DNA of 64,000 nucleotides from Neonectria sp. B-13 (GCA_002682825.1 NOKP01000006.1:1426001-1490000); one strand, 5' to 3'. Shown: positions 22,008 to 32,560, counted from the first letter of the stretch. Notes: generated from the letters alone by a model not told the origin. Numbers and translations: made by a program.

Positions 22008-22667
22008 GGTGGGATTGGATCCATGGAATCTAATGCGAAATGCACCTTGCTGGGACCTCCGACCACTGAGGCCACTGAGGCCACTGGCTTCTAGCGCCCC
22101 CAAGACCCCATCCTCCATCTGCTCCGTGCCTCCGTAGTACGAATAGTGTGCCACCTCCATTTCATCCACTACCCATCGCCCCCGTCATCCATTCATTCGT
22201 GATTCTACTCTCGCCATCATCTCACCTCACTCAACCTCGTACTTCCGCCACCAGCTCCAACACCTGTCCTCTCCCTTTGCTCGACTCGAGAACCAACGTC
22301 GCCTCGCCTTGCATTTTCATTGCACAACCTCGCCGCGACCATCGGAACATCGGAACCCGCAATTTCTCTCGCGACCGCGTCGACCCTCAGCTATGTCTTG
22401 CCGATCCCTGCGCTCGCCAACGTCGTGATCTCGGCGAAATCCTGCCCCCAGCCCAGCCTTTGAGAACACCCTCGCATCCGTATCGTCCGTCCTGTCGCCA
22501 GTTGACCGAGACTTCCCCGCCACCACCAAACCACATCGCTTGCTTTTCTCGAATGTCTCAGATTGCCATATAGCCCCCTCGCGTCCATTGTTCGCTTCAT
22601 CCATTGCTCATTGCTCTGCGCCAACCCCACCAGTCTTGCTTCTCGATCCAACCGCCAGGCTCCCAGC

Positions 22668-22748
22668 ATGCCCACTGCTACCCGCGGCAACTACGACACT
22701 GTCGCAAACCTACCAGCTGAAGGGATCACGGTCTCCATTATCATTTGA
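22668..22748 (+). other. Upstream ORF ending 2 nt before the main start
   Basis: ATG 22668 opens a 26-residue frame (MPTATRGNYDTVANLPAEGI...) that stops at TGA 22746-22748, just 2 nt before the ATG of the 1065-aa gene. It has coding-like codon use. It could be a regulatory upstream ORF, or the true first exon if an unseen splice joins it to the long frame. I see no good donor inside it, so I favour an upstream ORF. Confidence 0.45.
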
Positions 22749-22750
22749 AA

Positions 22751-25700
22751 ATGCTGGCAGCCGAAAACGCCATTTCTCCGCCTATCATGACGGCCTCCCC
22801 CCCCGACTATCGCGACCTGCCGCTCAACACCAGCCTCGCAGGCCAGCGACAGTTCAAGAAGCACAAAGTCTTACCTCGTCCCCAGAACGATAAGGGGTAC
22901 GAATTTATGCACGTCCCGCGGGCCGGACCGAAAAACTATGATTTAAGGATTGATACTTCCCGTCCGATCGCAAGGGATGAATCGAGCAGACGCCGCGCCG
23001 CCCAGCCGCCCAGCCCCCGAACCCTCAAACATCAGCCCCGGAGGATAGGGAGTGGCCCCGACCTGCCACCTACCCCTCCGAGGCACTCGCGCAAGTCCTC
23101 AGGAAACTCAGCTGGCCTGCCCTCTAGCCCTACTATTGCCGACCCTGCTTTCCAGACACCACGGAATGCGCCTCCGCAACCACCGTCGACACCCCCTAAC
23201 CAAAGAAGCCCGCCCACCCCAGATGTGACACCTCCCCAGCCCGTCACCCGCCCAGCCCTTCTACGCCCAACCTTGACCGATCGCGCCGGATCAAAGGCCA
23301 CGACGGCAGACTCCCAGTCCGGTTCCTTCAAGACTGCTCGAGAAGAACCGTTCTCTTCCGAAGACGAGGATAAGAAGTCAGGGGCTACGAAAACCTCGCT
23401 GTCAACCGTTCGCCAAGTATCTGACAACAGGAGCACCCGTGCTCCCAAGCTGAATGGTCTGGGTCTCGCCCTTGCCGGCCTCGATCCTCCTGAGGATAGC
23501 AACGCTTCCCGATCAGGCGGGGATTTCAGCACTTTCGACGGCGATTGGAGCTCTGTAAGCGAAGTCGAGCAGGAATGGGATGGCAACTTGCTGAGGATGG
23601 TAACAATCAAGAAGAGACCCGAGATCCAGGACGCTACGCGATCAATTTCTCAAGCGACCATTGTTGTTGCTGAGCCAGACACGATAATGCCGACGCAAGC
23701 AACCAAAGCTGTTCGACAAATGCCTTTGCATAGAAGACCTGACACTATCTCATCCACGAAGGGTGTCTCAGATCGCGGGGCGACATCGACTGCAACCTCG
23801 AGCACGGGTACCTCTATCAGCTCCGACGCCCGACGAGCTTCTGCAATTTCCACCAAGTCGACTATATCCACCGTGGTCGAAGCCATGCTTGTGGATGGGC
23901 CTCCGCAAAGACAAAGAACCCTGCGACATGTGCGAAAGCAAGTCGCTCTGAGAGGCCCTGATGATAGCTCCCCGAGCTCCACCACCAATTCTCTCAAACT
24001 AGAAAAGCCTGCGAGAGAAACGCGTGCGAGAGAACCGCGTGCGAGGACACGGCCTCAAGATGGGAAACACGAGAGCCATGCTTCAAACTCAACTATTCAA
24101 TCCATCTCGAGTGGCAAAGCCAGACGTGAGGTCTGGAAAAACGGTGGCATTCCCGTAATTGTGGTACCTGATCGGCGATCGTCCAACAAGTCCAGATCAA
24201 GGGAGCCTTCTTTACGATCTCACTCCAGCAGGCGTTCGAACCAGACACCCAGTGTCAGCTCCGTTTCCATGCCTCTTGATGGGTCAACACCCAAGGAGGT
24301 AGGCCCGATCTTCCCACGACAATCTCGACAAAGCCGGGCCTTTTCTGAATCAGATGGCTCTGACCAACGGACTATGGACTTCCCCCCAACGGTGCCGGCT
24401 CGCTCATCCTCTCTGTCGGCTCCAACTAGCCGCAACACCTCGCGGGCGGGCTCGCGAGCTGGCTCACGCGCTGGTTCTTTGACCTCAGAGAGCATGAAAA
24501 TCCACAACGCCCTTCAAGAATCCCTTCTGAAGAAGCCGGAAGAAAAGTCTCTGGTACCAGTAGTTCGTCTCCCGGAAGATGCCGCTACTCGTCCAATTCC
24601 GTCCACCGAGTCCGATAAGGAGGCGACACAGCGTCGATTAAGCAGTGGTCCTCCCTCCGAATTTCTTCAGGTGAAGAGCTATGCATCGTTGAAGACCCCG
24701 TTTTCTTTGGCGTCAGTGGAGACAAACGGAACTGCTCCAGTACTTTCAGAGGCATTCGCTATTCAAATGTACCCTCATCAAAACTCCTCCGTGTTGATGG
24801 TCGACCATTCGGCCAAACCGTCCGAGACCTCCATCGAAACACAAAATGAACCGGAAACTCGAGAGATTCAAAACAGACCTAAGCTCACGTTGACTGATTC
24901 GGCGGGCGGGGTCCCTGTCACTCCACCCCAACCACAGTTCTCTCTTGATGATGTCGATTCTCCGCTGCGAAACCCACGACCGCCTCCAGAGATACCAATT
25001 CACCCACCGGCCATCAAGCTCATTCCCGCAACTCCCTCGGGTATGACACCAGCCAACGAAAAGATGATCCAAATGGGCAACTACTTCGAAACTACAGAAG
25101 AGAAACCCTTGCGGCGCCCCTCCATCGTCCGCCGAGCTCTCAGTCGTCGGCGCCGTCACTCCATTGATTATCCGCCGACTGCACCTAGGGCACCGGGACT
25201 TTTGACGCGGACCTTCTCTCTGTCTCATCGTATCCGCACTAGTCGTGGAAGTTCTTCTCGGGATAAACGATACGCAGACATGGAGCGTGAGCCAGCGTAC
25301 CCGAGTCCCGAAGACAGCCCAGCAGAAGAGGGCAAGCTGCATCCGTTCTGGCGTCCCCAATATTCTAGCGAGGACACAGACGGGTGCAATGGCAACTGCG
25401 ACAACTGCCGTCATGACATGGATGAACCCGATGACGAGGTAGTATACAGATACCCTACCATCAACAATCGGCCCCAGCCTCAGAGAAAGCTCAGCTCCAG
25501 GATGAAGCGCACGTTTGCCATCCTGCCTCCTCGCGATGAAGAGTACTACTATGCCAATGGTTCTCAAGGCCCCGAGCGGCGCACAATTCGACGAACTCCT
25601 AGTGGGAACCTTCGAGTTATGCGACATCGAGCAAGCCTCGACTCCTTGAGACGAAATTACAAGCACGATGAGGATATTCATCCCGTGTCAGATGGCGAAG

Positions 25701-25948
25701 ACAGGAGACCATTCTGGCACCGAAATAGTATACACAGAAGAGCCAGCAAGGAGAGTCACCGGCTCTCTCTTGGGAGTAGGCTGGAGGAGATTCAAAACAT
25801 TCCTCGAAAAATGAGTGAGAAGAGACGTGAAAAGCGAGCACGGGAGCTTCGCCAGAAGATTAGCGGACCGCGGGAAGTGCGCGATGGAGTCGGGGAGGTC
25901 ATCAGGTCGAGCACATTCCGAGACCAGCACCGCTCCAATGGATTTTAG
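22751..25948 (+). CDS. Large Ser/Pro-rich protein of unknown function
   Basis: A single exon of 1065 aa from ATG 22751 (a second in-frame ATG is at 22787). The protein is mostly disordered, rich in Ser, Pro, Thr, Arg and Lys, with many SP/TP and RxxS sites. An N-terminal block (SPPDYRDLPLN, then KKHKVLPRPQNDKGYEFMHV) and a C-terminal block of about 180 aa look more conserved in style. The C-terminal block has two PFW-x-R motifs (HPFWRPQY and RRPFWHRNS) and a small Cys cluster (CNGNCDNCRHD). It also has a basic helical tail (KMSEKRREKRARELRQKISG). A RAGSRAGSRAGS repeat lies mid-protein. No enzyme or DNA-binding domain was recognised. Multi-site phosphorylation is plausible from composition only. 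Confidence 0.82.
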   Translation: MLAAENAISPPIMTASPPDYRDLPLNTSLAGQRQFKKHKVLPRPQNDKGYEFMHVPRAGPKNYDLRIDTSRPIARDESSRRRAAQPPSPRTLKHQPRRIGSGPDLPPTPPRHSRKSSGNSAGLPSSPTIADPAFQTPRNAPPQPPSTPPNQRSPPTPDVTPPQPVTRPALLRPTLTDRAGSKATTADSQSGSFKTAREEPFSSEDEDKKSGATKTSLSTVRQVSDNRSTRAPKLNGLGLALAGLDPPEDSNASRSGGDFSTFDGDWSSVSEVEQEWDGNLLRMVTIKKRPEIQDATRSISQATIVVAEPDTIMPTQATKAVRQMPLHRRPDTISSTKGVSDRGATSTATSSTGTSISSDARRASAISTKSTISTVVEAMLVDGPPQRQRTLRHVRKQVALRGPDDSSPSSTTNSLKLEKPARETRAREPRARTRPQDGKHESHASNSTIQSISSGKARREVWKNGGIPVIVVPDRRSSNKSRSREPSLRSHSSRRSNQTPSVSSVSMPLDGSTPKEVGPIFPRQSRQSRAFSESDGSDQRTMDFPPTVPARSSSLSAPTSRNTSRAGSRAGSRAGSLTSESMKIHNALQESLLKKPEEKSLVPVVRLPEDAATRPIPSTESDKEATQRRLSSGPPSEFLQVKSYASLKTPFSLASVETNGTAPVLSEAFAIQMYPHQNSSVLMVDHSAKPSETSIETQNEPETREIQNRPKLTLTDSAGGVPVTPPQPQFSLDDVDSPLRNPRPPPEIPIHPPAIKLIPATPSGMTPANEKMIQMGNYFETTEEKPLRRPSIVRRALSRRRRHSIDYPPTAPRAPGLLTRTFSLSHRIRTSRGSSSRDKRYADMEREPAYPSPEDSPAEEGKLHPFWRPQYSSEDTDGCNGNCDNCRHDMDEPDDEVVYRYPTINNRPQPQRKLSSRMKRTFAILPPRDEEYYYANGSQGPERRTIRRTPSGNLRVMRHRASLDSLRRNYKHDEDIHPVSDGEDRRPFWHRNSIHRRASKESHRLSLGSRLEEIQNIPRKMSEKRREKRARELRQKISGPREVRDGVGEVIRSSTFRDQHRSNGF

Positions 25949-26552
25949 ATAGCCCGAGCCATCGGGCTCTGCAGATTGCAGTTGCGGAGGGAACGAACAG
26001 GCGCGAACACGACAACAACACTGAGCAACCGGCCCCTGCAGATGTTATGAGACCTAGATAAGATGGAGATTCACGATCGATACGATTTACGCTTAACGAC
26101 TTGAAGTTTATGAGTTACGGGAATTCCCGTGATTTGTGCGGGATGGAAAGGACATCTGGAATTTGATTTTGACCGACAGGGGCTGAGATGAGATGAGATG
26201 TGCTAGGATGCTGGTTTTCCTTAATGTCACTTCTTTGTGTAGGTGGAGGTTTCGCAACATGTAAAACATAGGTTGAGTTGATCTACCTGGAGGTACGACA
26301 AATATTGTTACCGGGCCTGAAAAATGAAAACGATCATCCATGGTTATGTTTTTGAGTGAGCGACGGTTCAGTCCGAGCCTTCCGGGAGGAGCACTGGTGC
26401 ATGTTCCGCGCTCATATTCAAAGGATTGATTATTGCCGATGTGACAATTCAACGATAATTTTGCCATGTTCCACCTTAAGAACGCCTGGTACGCCCATGA
26501 TGCTACTGATACAAGCATCTGAAACCTATTACCCTCTGCCACTTCCAAACGG
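25949..26552. other. Convergent intergenic region
   Basis: A gap of about 600 bp between the 3' ends of the Ser/Pro-rich gene and U1-C. A GATGAGAT microsatellite-like run lies near 26187-26200. No gene was recognised. Confidence 0.5.
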
Positions 26553-27371
26553 TTACCGCCTGTCTTGGCCAGGCGCACCCGGTGCTCCAGGCGCACCGAA
26601 TCCAGGGGGAGGGCCAGCACCGGGAGGAAACTGGCCTGGCGGCGGCATACCGGGCATACCGGGGAAGGCCGGGAGCTGGCCAGGAGCACCAGGGGGTCCG
26701 GCGACACCAGGTGGTGGGAAAGGCAGGCCGCCCGGCGGCGGGAAGGGCAGTCCGTTAGGAGGGATCGGCATTCCGCCGGGACCGGGAGGGAAAGGAGGCA
26801 TGGGCATGCCGCGACCACCGCCCGGAGGAGCTGAAATATGTTAGATGTTTGAAGTGTGGGAACGGGGGGAGCTGCACGTACGAGGGAACTGGCCGGGAGG
26901 CGCGCCAGGCATTCCGAAGGGAGGAGGGACGCCTCCGGGAAACGGAAATGGGGGCGGGTGGAAGCCCTGACCCGGCTGGTTGTGAGGAAGCATGGGGTTC
27001 GCGTGGGCCTGGCCCTCGGCGGCGTAGGAGGACGTGATGGAATCGATGACGGACTGGGCCTTCTCGTGGCCGATCTCTGTTGACGTTGTCAGTTCTAGGG
27101 TTGCGCATGGGGAACCGTGAGGATACGGACGTTGGTAGTAATCTACAACATTGCGCAGGTGGTTTCGGCCGCTGTTGTGAGCCTTGCGCACGCTCATGGA
27201 GTCGTGCGTAAGGTAGACATCGCAGTAGTCGCCTGGGTGGCGGAGGTTAGCTGGAGGTGTTTCGCGACGCGCGGGGGATTATGGTTGGGGACCTACAGAA
27301 GACTGGAACGGGTCAGCAATGAGTCGGAGTAGTAGCCGGGGCGAGGGCTTGCGGGACTTACACTTGGGCAT
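26553..27371 (-). CDS. YHC1: U1 small nuclear ribonucleoprotein C (U1-C/Yhc1)
   Basis: U1-C is a core protein of the U1 snRNP and stabilises 5' splice-site recognition in the nucleus. Five exons on the minus strand give 196 aa: 27371-27362, 27302-27297, 27232-27131, 27076-26882 and 26830-26553. The introns are 59, 64, 54 and 51 nt. Exon 2 is only 6 nt (TCTTCT). Splicing it in is the only way I found to build the expected MPKFFCDYCDVYL start of the C2H2 U1-type zinc finger. The finger continues through [37 protein letters not shown] follows, then a Pro/Gly/Met-rich tail. The donor of intron 3 is the weak GTCCGT, forced by reading phase. The gene diverges from ERV25, with 344 bp between start codons. 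Confidence 0.93.
27297..27302 (-). other. 6-nt microexon of U1-C
   Basis: Minus-strand TCTTCT is flanked by acceptor GTTCCAG and donor GTAGGT. With the 10-nt first coding exon it rebuilds Phe-Phe and the first nucleotide of the first zinc-ligand Cys codon. Confidence 0.85.
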
Positions 27372-27715
27372 CTTGGAAGCTGTTGCGCGATGGCGAATCT
27401 CGAGAATGATGGCTCAGGGTGGTGGTGTTGCTAGTCTACACGGTGCTCCGGCTGGCTGGCAAGGTCCAAAAGTCGACGAGGCTGACCCCACACGTGATGG
27501 CTCTGACAAGGCCAGCGCCAAGACACTTCCTGATTGGTGCATGGTCCATCTAACGCCTCGCGCCGGGTGGGTCCGCAGCGCGGCCGGGACACCTTTCAGT
27601 TTAGAACCGGGCCCCTGTCGCTGGACAGCTTGTACAACTCCTTCTCCCCTTCACGACGAACGAGAAGCAGCAACACATTCCACGCCCTCCTCCACCGAAT
27701 ACCCGCACGCACACC

Positions 27716-28535
27716 ATGGCGCCCCAACGCTCGCTACTGCAGTGCCTCTGCAGCGTGCTGCTCTTCGTCGGCATCGCACACTCCCTCAAGTTCGACCTGA
27801 TCGCGCAGGCCGAGTCTGGCAAGCGGGAGCGCTGCGTCCGCAACTTTGTCGGCAAGGACACCCTCGTCGTCGTCACGGCCACCGTCGATGGATACAAGGG
27901 CGATGGCATGCTGGTGAACGTCTACGTAAGTTGCGACAGGACAGGTTTGGAGGCGCGGAAGCTCTAACAGGGGTTTCTTGCAGATTCGAGATGCCGTTGG
28001 CAACGAGTACGGCCGTCCCAGGGACGTTGTGGGAGAGTCGAGGACCGTCTTCACCTCGCACGCCGACGCCGCTTTTGACGTTTGCTTTGAGAACATCTTC
28101 ACTGGTTGTATGTGGCACTGCCCCGGACGCTTCTCCAGAGCACCAATTCCCCCCAGGCTACTCGCATCGCATGCGATTACCCCTTGAACATGATTCAACT
28201 AACACCTCCCAGCCAAGCGAATCAACAACCCTACCCGCCACGTCGAGCTCGACATTGACATTGGTGCCGACGCCAAGGACTGGTCGGCCATCCAGGCCAC
28301 AGAGAAGCTCAAGCCCGTCGAGGCTGAGCTCCGTCGCATCGAGGAGATCACCGGCGAGATCGTGGGCGAGATGGAGTACCTCCGCTCTCGAGAGCAGAAG
28401 CTGCGAGACACCAACGAGAGCACCAACAACCGCGTCAAGTGGTTCGGCATCGCCACGACCTGGCTGCTGGTCGGCCTCTGGGCCTGGCAGATCATGTACC
28501 TCCGCGCCTACTTCCGATCGAAGCACCTGATCTAA
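27716..28535 (+). CDS. ERV25: p24/emp24 family COPII cargo receptor Erv25
   Basis: p24 proteins cycle between ER and Golgi in COPII/COPI vesicles and help sort secretory cargo such as GPI proteins. Three exons (27716-27925, 27984-28107, 28213-28535; introns 58 and 105 nt) give 218 aa. A signal peptide (residues 1 to about 23, ending AHS) precedes a GOLD domain with the two Cys residues (RERCVRNF and FDVCFENIF). A coiled-coil segment ([17 protein letters not shown]) follows, then one membrane helix ([16 protein letters not shown]) and a short cytosolic tail ([10 protein letters not shown]) of Erv25 type. Length and order match the family. The shared short promoter with U1-C suggests co-expression of housekeeping genes. 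Confidence 0.95.
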
Positions 28536-29192
28536 GGGGGTTTGTTTTATGATGCGTGTGTCTCCGTGTCCATTCTAGACAGCGCTGCGTCACGTTATGA
28601 GTGTTTGTTCGAGTGGAAGATGCAATTGTTTTGGGAGGACCGGGCGGCATTGCAACCTGTGGTGCTGCTGGGTCTAATCGTGGAAGTGCTTTCCGGGCAT
28701 GCTGGCGTTGGAAATCGTTGCATGTACATGATCGGGATGGGAAAACAAGGCAGAGCCTGTCGTCGCCGAGATGCACCGACGAGCTAGAGTGTAACAAAAG
28801 TCATGAAAATGCAATATAATATGACCATGGCTGGTCTTTTTGACGAAGCATCTACCAAGGCAAGCACGCGACTGAGCATCCAAAAATGCCACTATCGATT
28901 GATAGAGCATAACTTAGCTCTCCTTGCTGTGACACTGGTGACACTTTACTTCTGGAAGTGGACTGTGGCTGGAGCAAGTACGAGAACGTGGCTGGTGAGG
29001 CGATTACCTAATGAATGTGACTAACCTGATTGGCGCAACAGACCGCAATAGCTCTGACTCGACTCTAGGGAATAGTACTCGTCGGACTGCGCTTTAGTTG
29101 CCCCTCCACAAAGAACAACCCCGCGATCGCCCTAGACTCTTCGCCAACAACACCATCTCGACTTACAAGCGCAACCAAAACATACAAAAATC
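28536..29192. other. Intergenic: ERV25 3' UTR and WRS1 promoter
   Basis: A 657-bp gap with no supported gene. The last 100 bp before 29193 is A/C-rich and is the likely WRS1 leader. Confidence 0.5.
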
Positions 29193-30761
29193 ATGGCGGA
29201 GAACCCTACCGCAGCTGCCCTGGAACAGGACATCAACCCCTGGTCTGTGGGGGGCGCCCAGACTGAGGATGGCGAGGTCGTTGCCATTGACTACGACGCG
29301 ATTTGCGAGTAGGCACTACCAAAATCCCTACAATCGTACCAGATTTGGTAGACCTGACTCGGGAATGCTAACTCCTCTCTTCCAGCAAATGGAAGACGTC
29401 CAAGATCGATACCGCGCTTCTCGAGCGCTTCGAGAAGGTGACGGGCCACAAGCCGCATCGCTGGCTCCGACGAGGCCTCTTCTTCAGCCACCGCGACTTC
29501 GACAAGATCCTAACCCGATACGAGCGCGGCGAGCCCTTCTTCCTGTACACCGGCCGCGGACCCAGCACCGGTAGCCTGCACCTGGGACACACGATCCCTC
29601 TCAAGTTCACCAAGTGGCTGCAGGATGTGTTCGACGTGCCGCTGGTTTTCATGTTGACGGATGACGAGAAGGCCCTGTTCAAGGACACTCTGACGTTTGA
29701 GGACACTCTGTCGTATGCCATGGAGAATGCGCGGGACATCATTGCTCTGGGATTCGACGTCAAGAAGACGTTCGTGTATAGCGATCTGAAGTACCTCAGC
29801 AACCACTTCCTCATGAACGCCTGGGAATTCTCCAAGCTCGTCACCTTCAACCAGGTCCGCGGCGCCTTTGGTTTCGACGGAAGGTTCGCATGTCCACTGT
29901 GTCTCTCTCTTTGCCTCAATTCCACTGACTGAACTCTAGCTCCAACGTCGGCAAGATCTTCTTCCCGTCGGTGCAGTGCGTCGCCGCCTTCGCCACGTCG
30001 TACCCCGAGATCTGGTCGGATGAGCCGTCCGCTGTGCGGACAAAGGCCATTGCCAAGATTCCCTGCCTCATCCCCATGGGCATTGATCAAGACCCGTACT
30101 TCCGTCTTGTGCGAGACAACGCCCACCGCATGCGCTACCCTTCGCCCAAGCCTTCTTTGATCCACTCCAAGTTCCTCACTGCCCTGCAAGGTGCTGGCGG
30201 CAAGATGTCGTCGTCAAACCCCAACTCGGCCATTTTCATGACTGATACCGCTAAGCAGATCAAGGTACGTATTCCACAACAACGAATGCAAGGTTATTGC
30301 AACCAATGCATGTTGCAATGTCTAGATGACAATTGCTAATAGTTTTGGTGTTACAGACCAAGATCAACCGCTTTGCTTTCAGCGGTGGCCAAGTCAACAT
30401 TGAGGAGCACCGAAAACTCGGAGGCAACCCGGACGTCGATGTGTCTTACATCTACCTAACTTACTTTGAGGACGACGACGAGAAGCTGGACAAGATTTAC
30501 AAGGACTACAAAAGCGGTGAGCTGCTGACGGGAGAGCTGAAGAAGATGGCGATTGAGTCGCTGCAGCCGTTTGTCCAGGAGTTCCAGGAGCAGCGAAAGC
30601 TGGTCACGGACGAGGTTCTAGAGTCGTTCATGAAGCCCCGAAGGCTGGAATGGAAGGGAAACCAGAACCCGGTGCCCAAGGAAGAGGTTAAGAAGGAAGA
30701 GAAGAAGAAGAAGCCCGCGGCTAAGGCTGGCGAGACCACTGAGCTACCGATTCGCGAATGA
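29193..30761 (+). CDS. WRS1: Cytosolic tryptophanyl-tRNA synthetase
   Basis: This class I aminoacyl-tRNA synthetase charges tRNA-Trp in the cytosol. Four exons (29193-29308, 29386-29883, 29940-30264, 30357-30761) join in phase to give 447 aa. The HIGH-type motif is GSLHLGH, the second signature is [11 protein letters not shown], and the eukaryotic insert [15 protein letters not shown] is rebuilt across intron 2. That intron uses the unusual donor GTTCGC. The C-terminus ends in a Lys/Glu-rich tail ([12 protein letters not shown]). There is no mitochondrial presequence. The mitochondrial enzyme must be encoded elsewhere. Confidence 0.97.
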
Positions 30762-31251
30762 AGACAACGAACGAGCTAGAAGCGGCAAAAAGAGAGCTTC
30801 TCTTGCCAGGGCTTTAGGCCATGACGGGATGGTATCCTCGAGGTGGATGGGCTCGTAGCCCTGCCGTTGGTGATACCCCTCTACATCCAAAAGCAAATGA
30901 CCATAAACGTCGTCCTTGGGCTTTCTAGTGAACAGGTTCCATTCATGTTGTCCTCTATTCCGTCGCCTATTCCGTCGCCTATTCCGTCGCCTATATGTCG
31001 GTTCCTCCGGCGTGGGGCATCATGCCAACCCCGGACCCACCCGATCTCCGGGATTACTTAGCAATTCAAATCTTCGGCCTCGGCTGGGTTGCCCCGGATT
31101 TCTCAACGCCAACGCCACCGACACCCTCTCTCTCTTCCCACCTCCTTCAACACCACCAACCCATTGTCTCCAGTTCACTGCACCGTTCTGAGTGACACCA
31201 TCGCGACCTCCGTACCGCCTCCATACCCACGCACCTCCCTCCTCGACAACC
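30762..31251. other. Intergenic between WRS1 and SDH5
   Basis: A 490-bp gap containing a 12-bp tandem repeat (30955-30995). The right part is the promoter/leader of SDH5. No gene was recognised. Confidence 0.5.
30955..30995. repeat. 12-bp tandem repeat (CTATTCCGTCGC)x3
   Basis: Three perfect copies plus a partial fourth lie about 200 bp downstream of the WRS1 stop. It is a non-coding minisatellite likely to vary in copy number between strains. Confidence 0.85.
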
Positions 31252-31978
31252 ATGGCGTCCCTCGCTTCGCGCACCCTCCGACGGCCAGCCGCCGCGCGCC
31301 GCTTCCTCGGCCTGTCCATCCGCCCGCTCTCCACGACGACACCACGCCGTGCCGCCGCCGACGATGGTTCCCATGTTGAGCTGGGTGTTGGCGAGCTTCA
31401 GGGCGCCAAGTTCAAGATCGAGCCGCTGCGTCGGGTGGGCGAGGACGACGCCACCAAGCGAGCCCGCCTCGTCTGTATGTCTCGCCGCTTCCATGACGTC
31501 TTGACTTTTTGATACCCCGCCGCCCCCCTTCAATCGATATGTTTTTTTCCTTCCTTCGATTCTGACTAGATATACAGACCAGTCCCGTAAGCGCGGCACC
31601 CTCGAGTCCGACCTCCTCCTCTCCACCTTCGCCTCCGAGAACCTCCCCACGCTGTCGCCCACGCTGCTGGACCAGTACGACCTGCTACTCGACGAGAACG
31701 ACTGGGACATCTACTACTGGGCCACACAGAAGGAGGAGCTGTCGTCGACGAACCCGTCCGTCGACGATGCGAAGCCCGCGGCCGACCAGGTCACCCGCCA
31801 CCCGCCCACCGGCGAGTGGGCGCAGACGGTCGGCAACTTCCGCCCCGCGTACCGGCCCGTGCCGGCGCGGTGGAAGGACAGCGAGATCCTCGACATGATC
31901 CGGGCGCATGTGCGGGCTCGGAGCGTCGATGGTGAGGGCATCGGGATGCAGTTCATGCCCGAGCTGGACTCTCGGTAG
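31252..31978 (+). CDS. SDH5: Succinate dehydrogenase assembly factor 2 (Sdh5/SDHAF2)
   Basis: Sdh5 is needed to attach FAD covalently to the flavoprotein subunit of succinate dehydrogenase in the mitochondrial matrix. Two exons (31252-31474 and 31578-31978; intron 103 nt) give 207 aa. The N-terminus is a typical mitochondrial presequence, basic and Ser/Ala-rich ([15 protein letters not shown]). The diagnostic [19 protein letters not shown] is rebuilt exactly across the intron, followed by a helical bundle with [15 protein letters not shown] long polar C-terminal tail follows, as in other filamentous fungi. Confidence 0.96.
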
Positions 31979-32560
31979 AAGAGCGACTAGAAGTGAGGCT
32001 AGGTAGGGATGATGAACGGGGAATAATGGTGAAATTCAACCGTTAATGGATGATACGATAGAGTATGAACAAGTGTACAGTCCATGTCTAGATCTGGCCA
32101 CGGCCTCGCATGAAGCTGCAGATAAATTGGGCGGCAGTGGCCATGTAAGATGCATATATGGAATCGGAAAAAGAAAAACGTCAACTCTTTGGAATCTGTA
32201 GCCCGCTCACACAATGCGTTCTCCCTGCATATGTAGAATAACCTCCCTCCTGTCCAGTTGCCCCTGTCCCGACGCGGCGGGAGAGGGGGGGCTGCCTCCC
32301 AAACTCCACAGGATGCCAACTCCTTAAAGCCAAGGTCCAAGTTATAAAACCACAACCGCAAAAAACCAAGCCAAACAAAACAAAAACCACGAGGCCGCCG
32401 TACCAGTCCTGAGTCCGTGACACCGAGTCCGAGCCAAGGGGGGAGAGAGAGTATCAAAGAAGGCAGAGTGAAAGAAGAAAAACAGGCATCTCGTCTCGTC
32501 GTCAATTTCATGGTCCGTAAAGTAGTCGAGCAACTTCTAGTCGAGTCCTGATCTTCGCCT
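31979..32560. other. Convergent intergenic region between SDH5 and DSN1
   Basis: This 582-bp gap between two 3' ends holds no supported gene. Confidence 0.5.

Larger units (their letters stand above)
17247..22667. other. Large gene-free block (about 5.4 kb)
   Basis: No frame here has convincing codon bias, length or family features on either strand. It separates the divergent GPI-protein and Ser/Pro-rich genes. The right part (about 22150-22667) is pyrimidine-rich and is probably the 5' leader of the Ser/Pro-rich gene. GCAGC-type simple repeats occur at 21565-21620 and 21970-22007, and a CCACTGAGG tandem occurs at 22063-22085. No transposase, reverse transcriptase or terminal repeats were recognised. 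Confidence 0.5.

Noticed and set aside
26356..26844. Gly/Pro-rich open frame on the plus strand
   Set aside because: It is antisense to the Pro/Gly/Met-rich tail of U1-C; the repeats mirror its codons.
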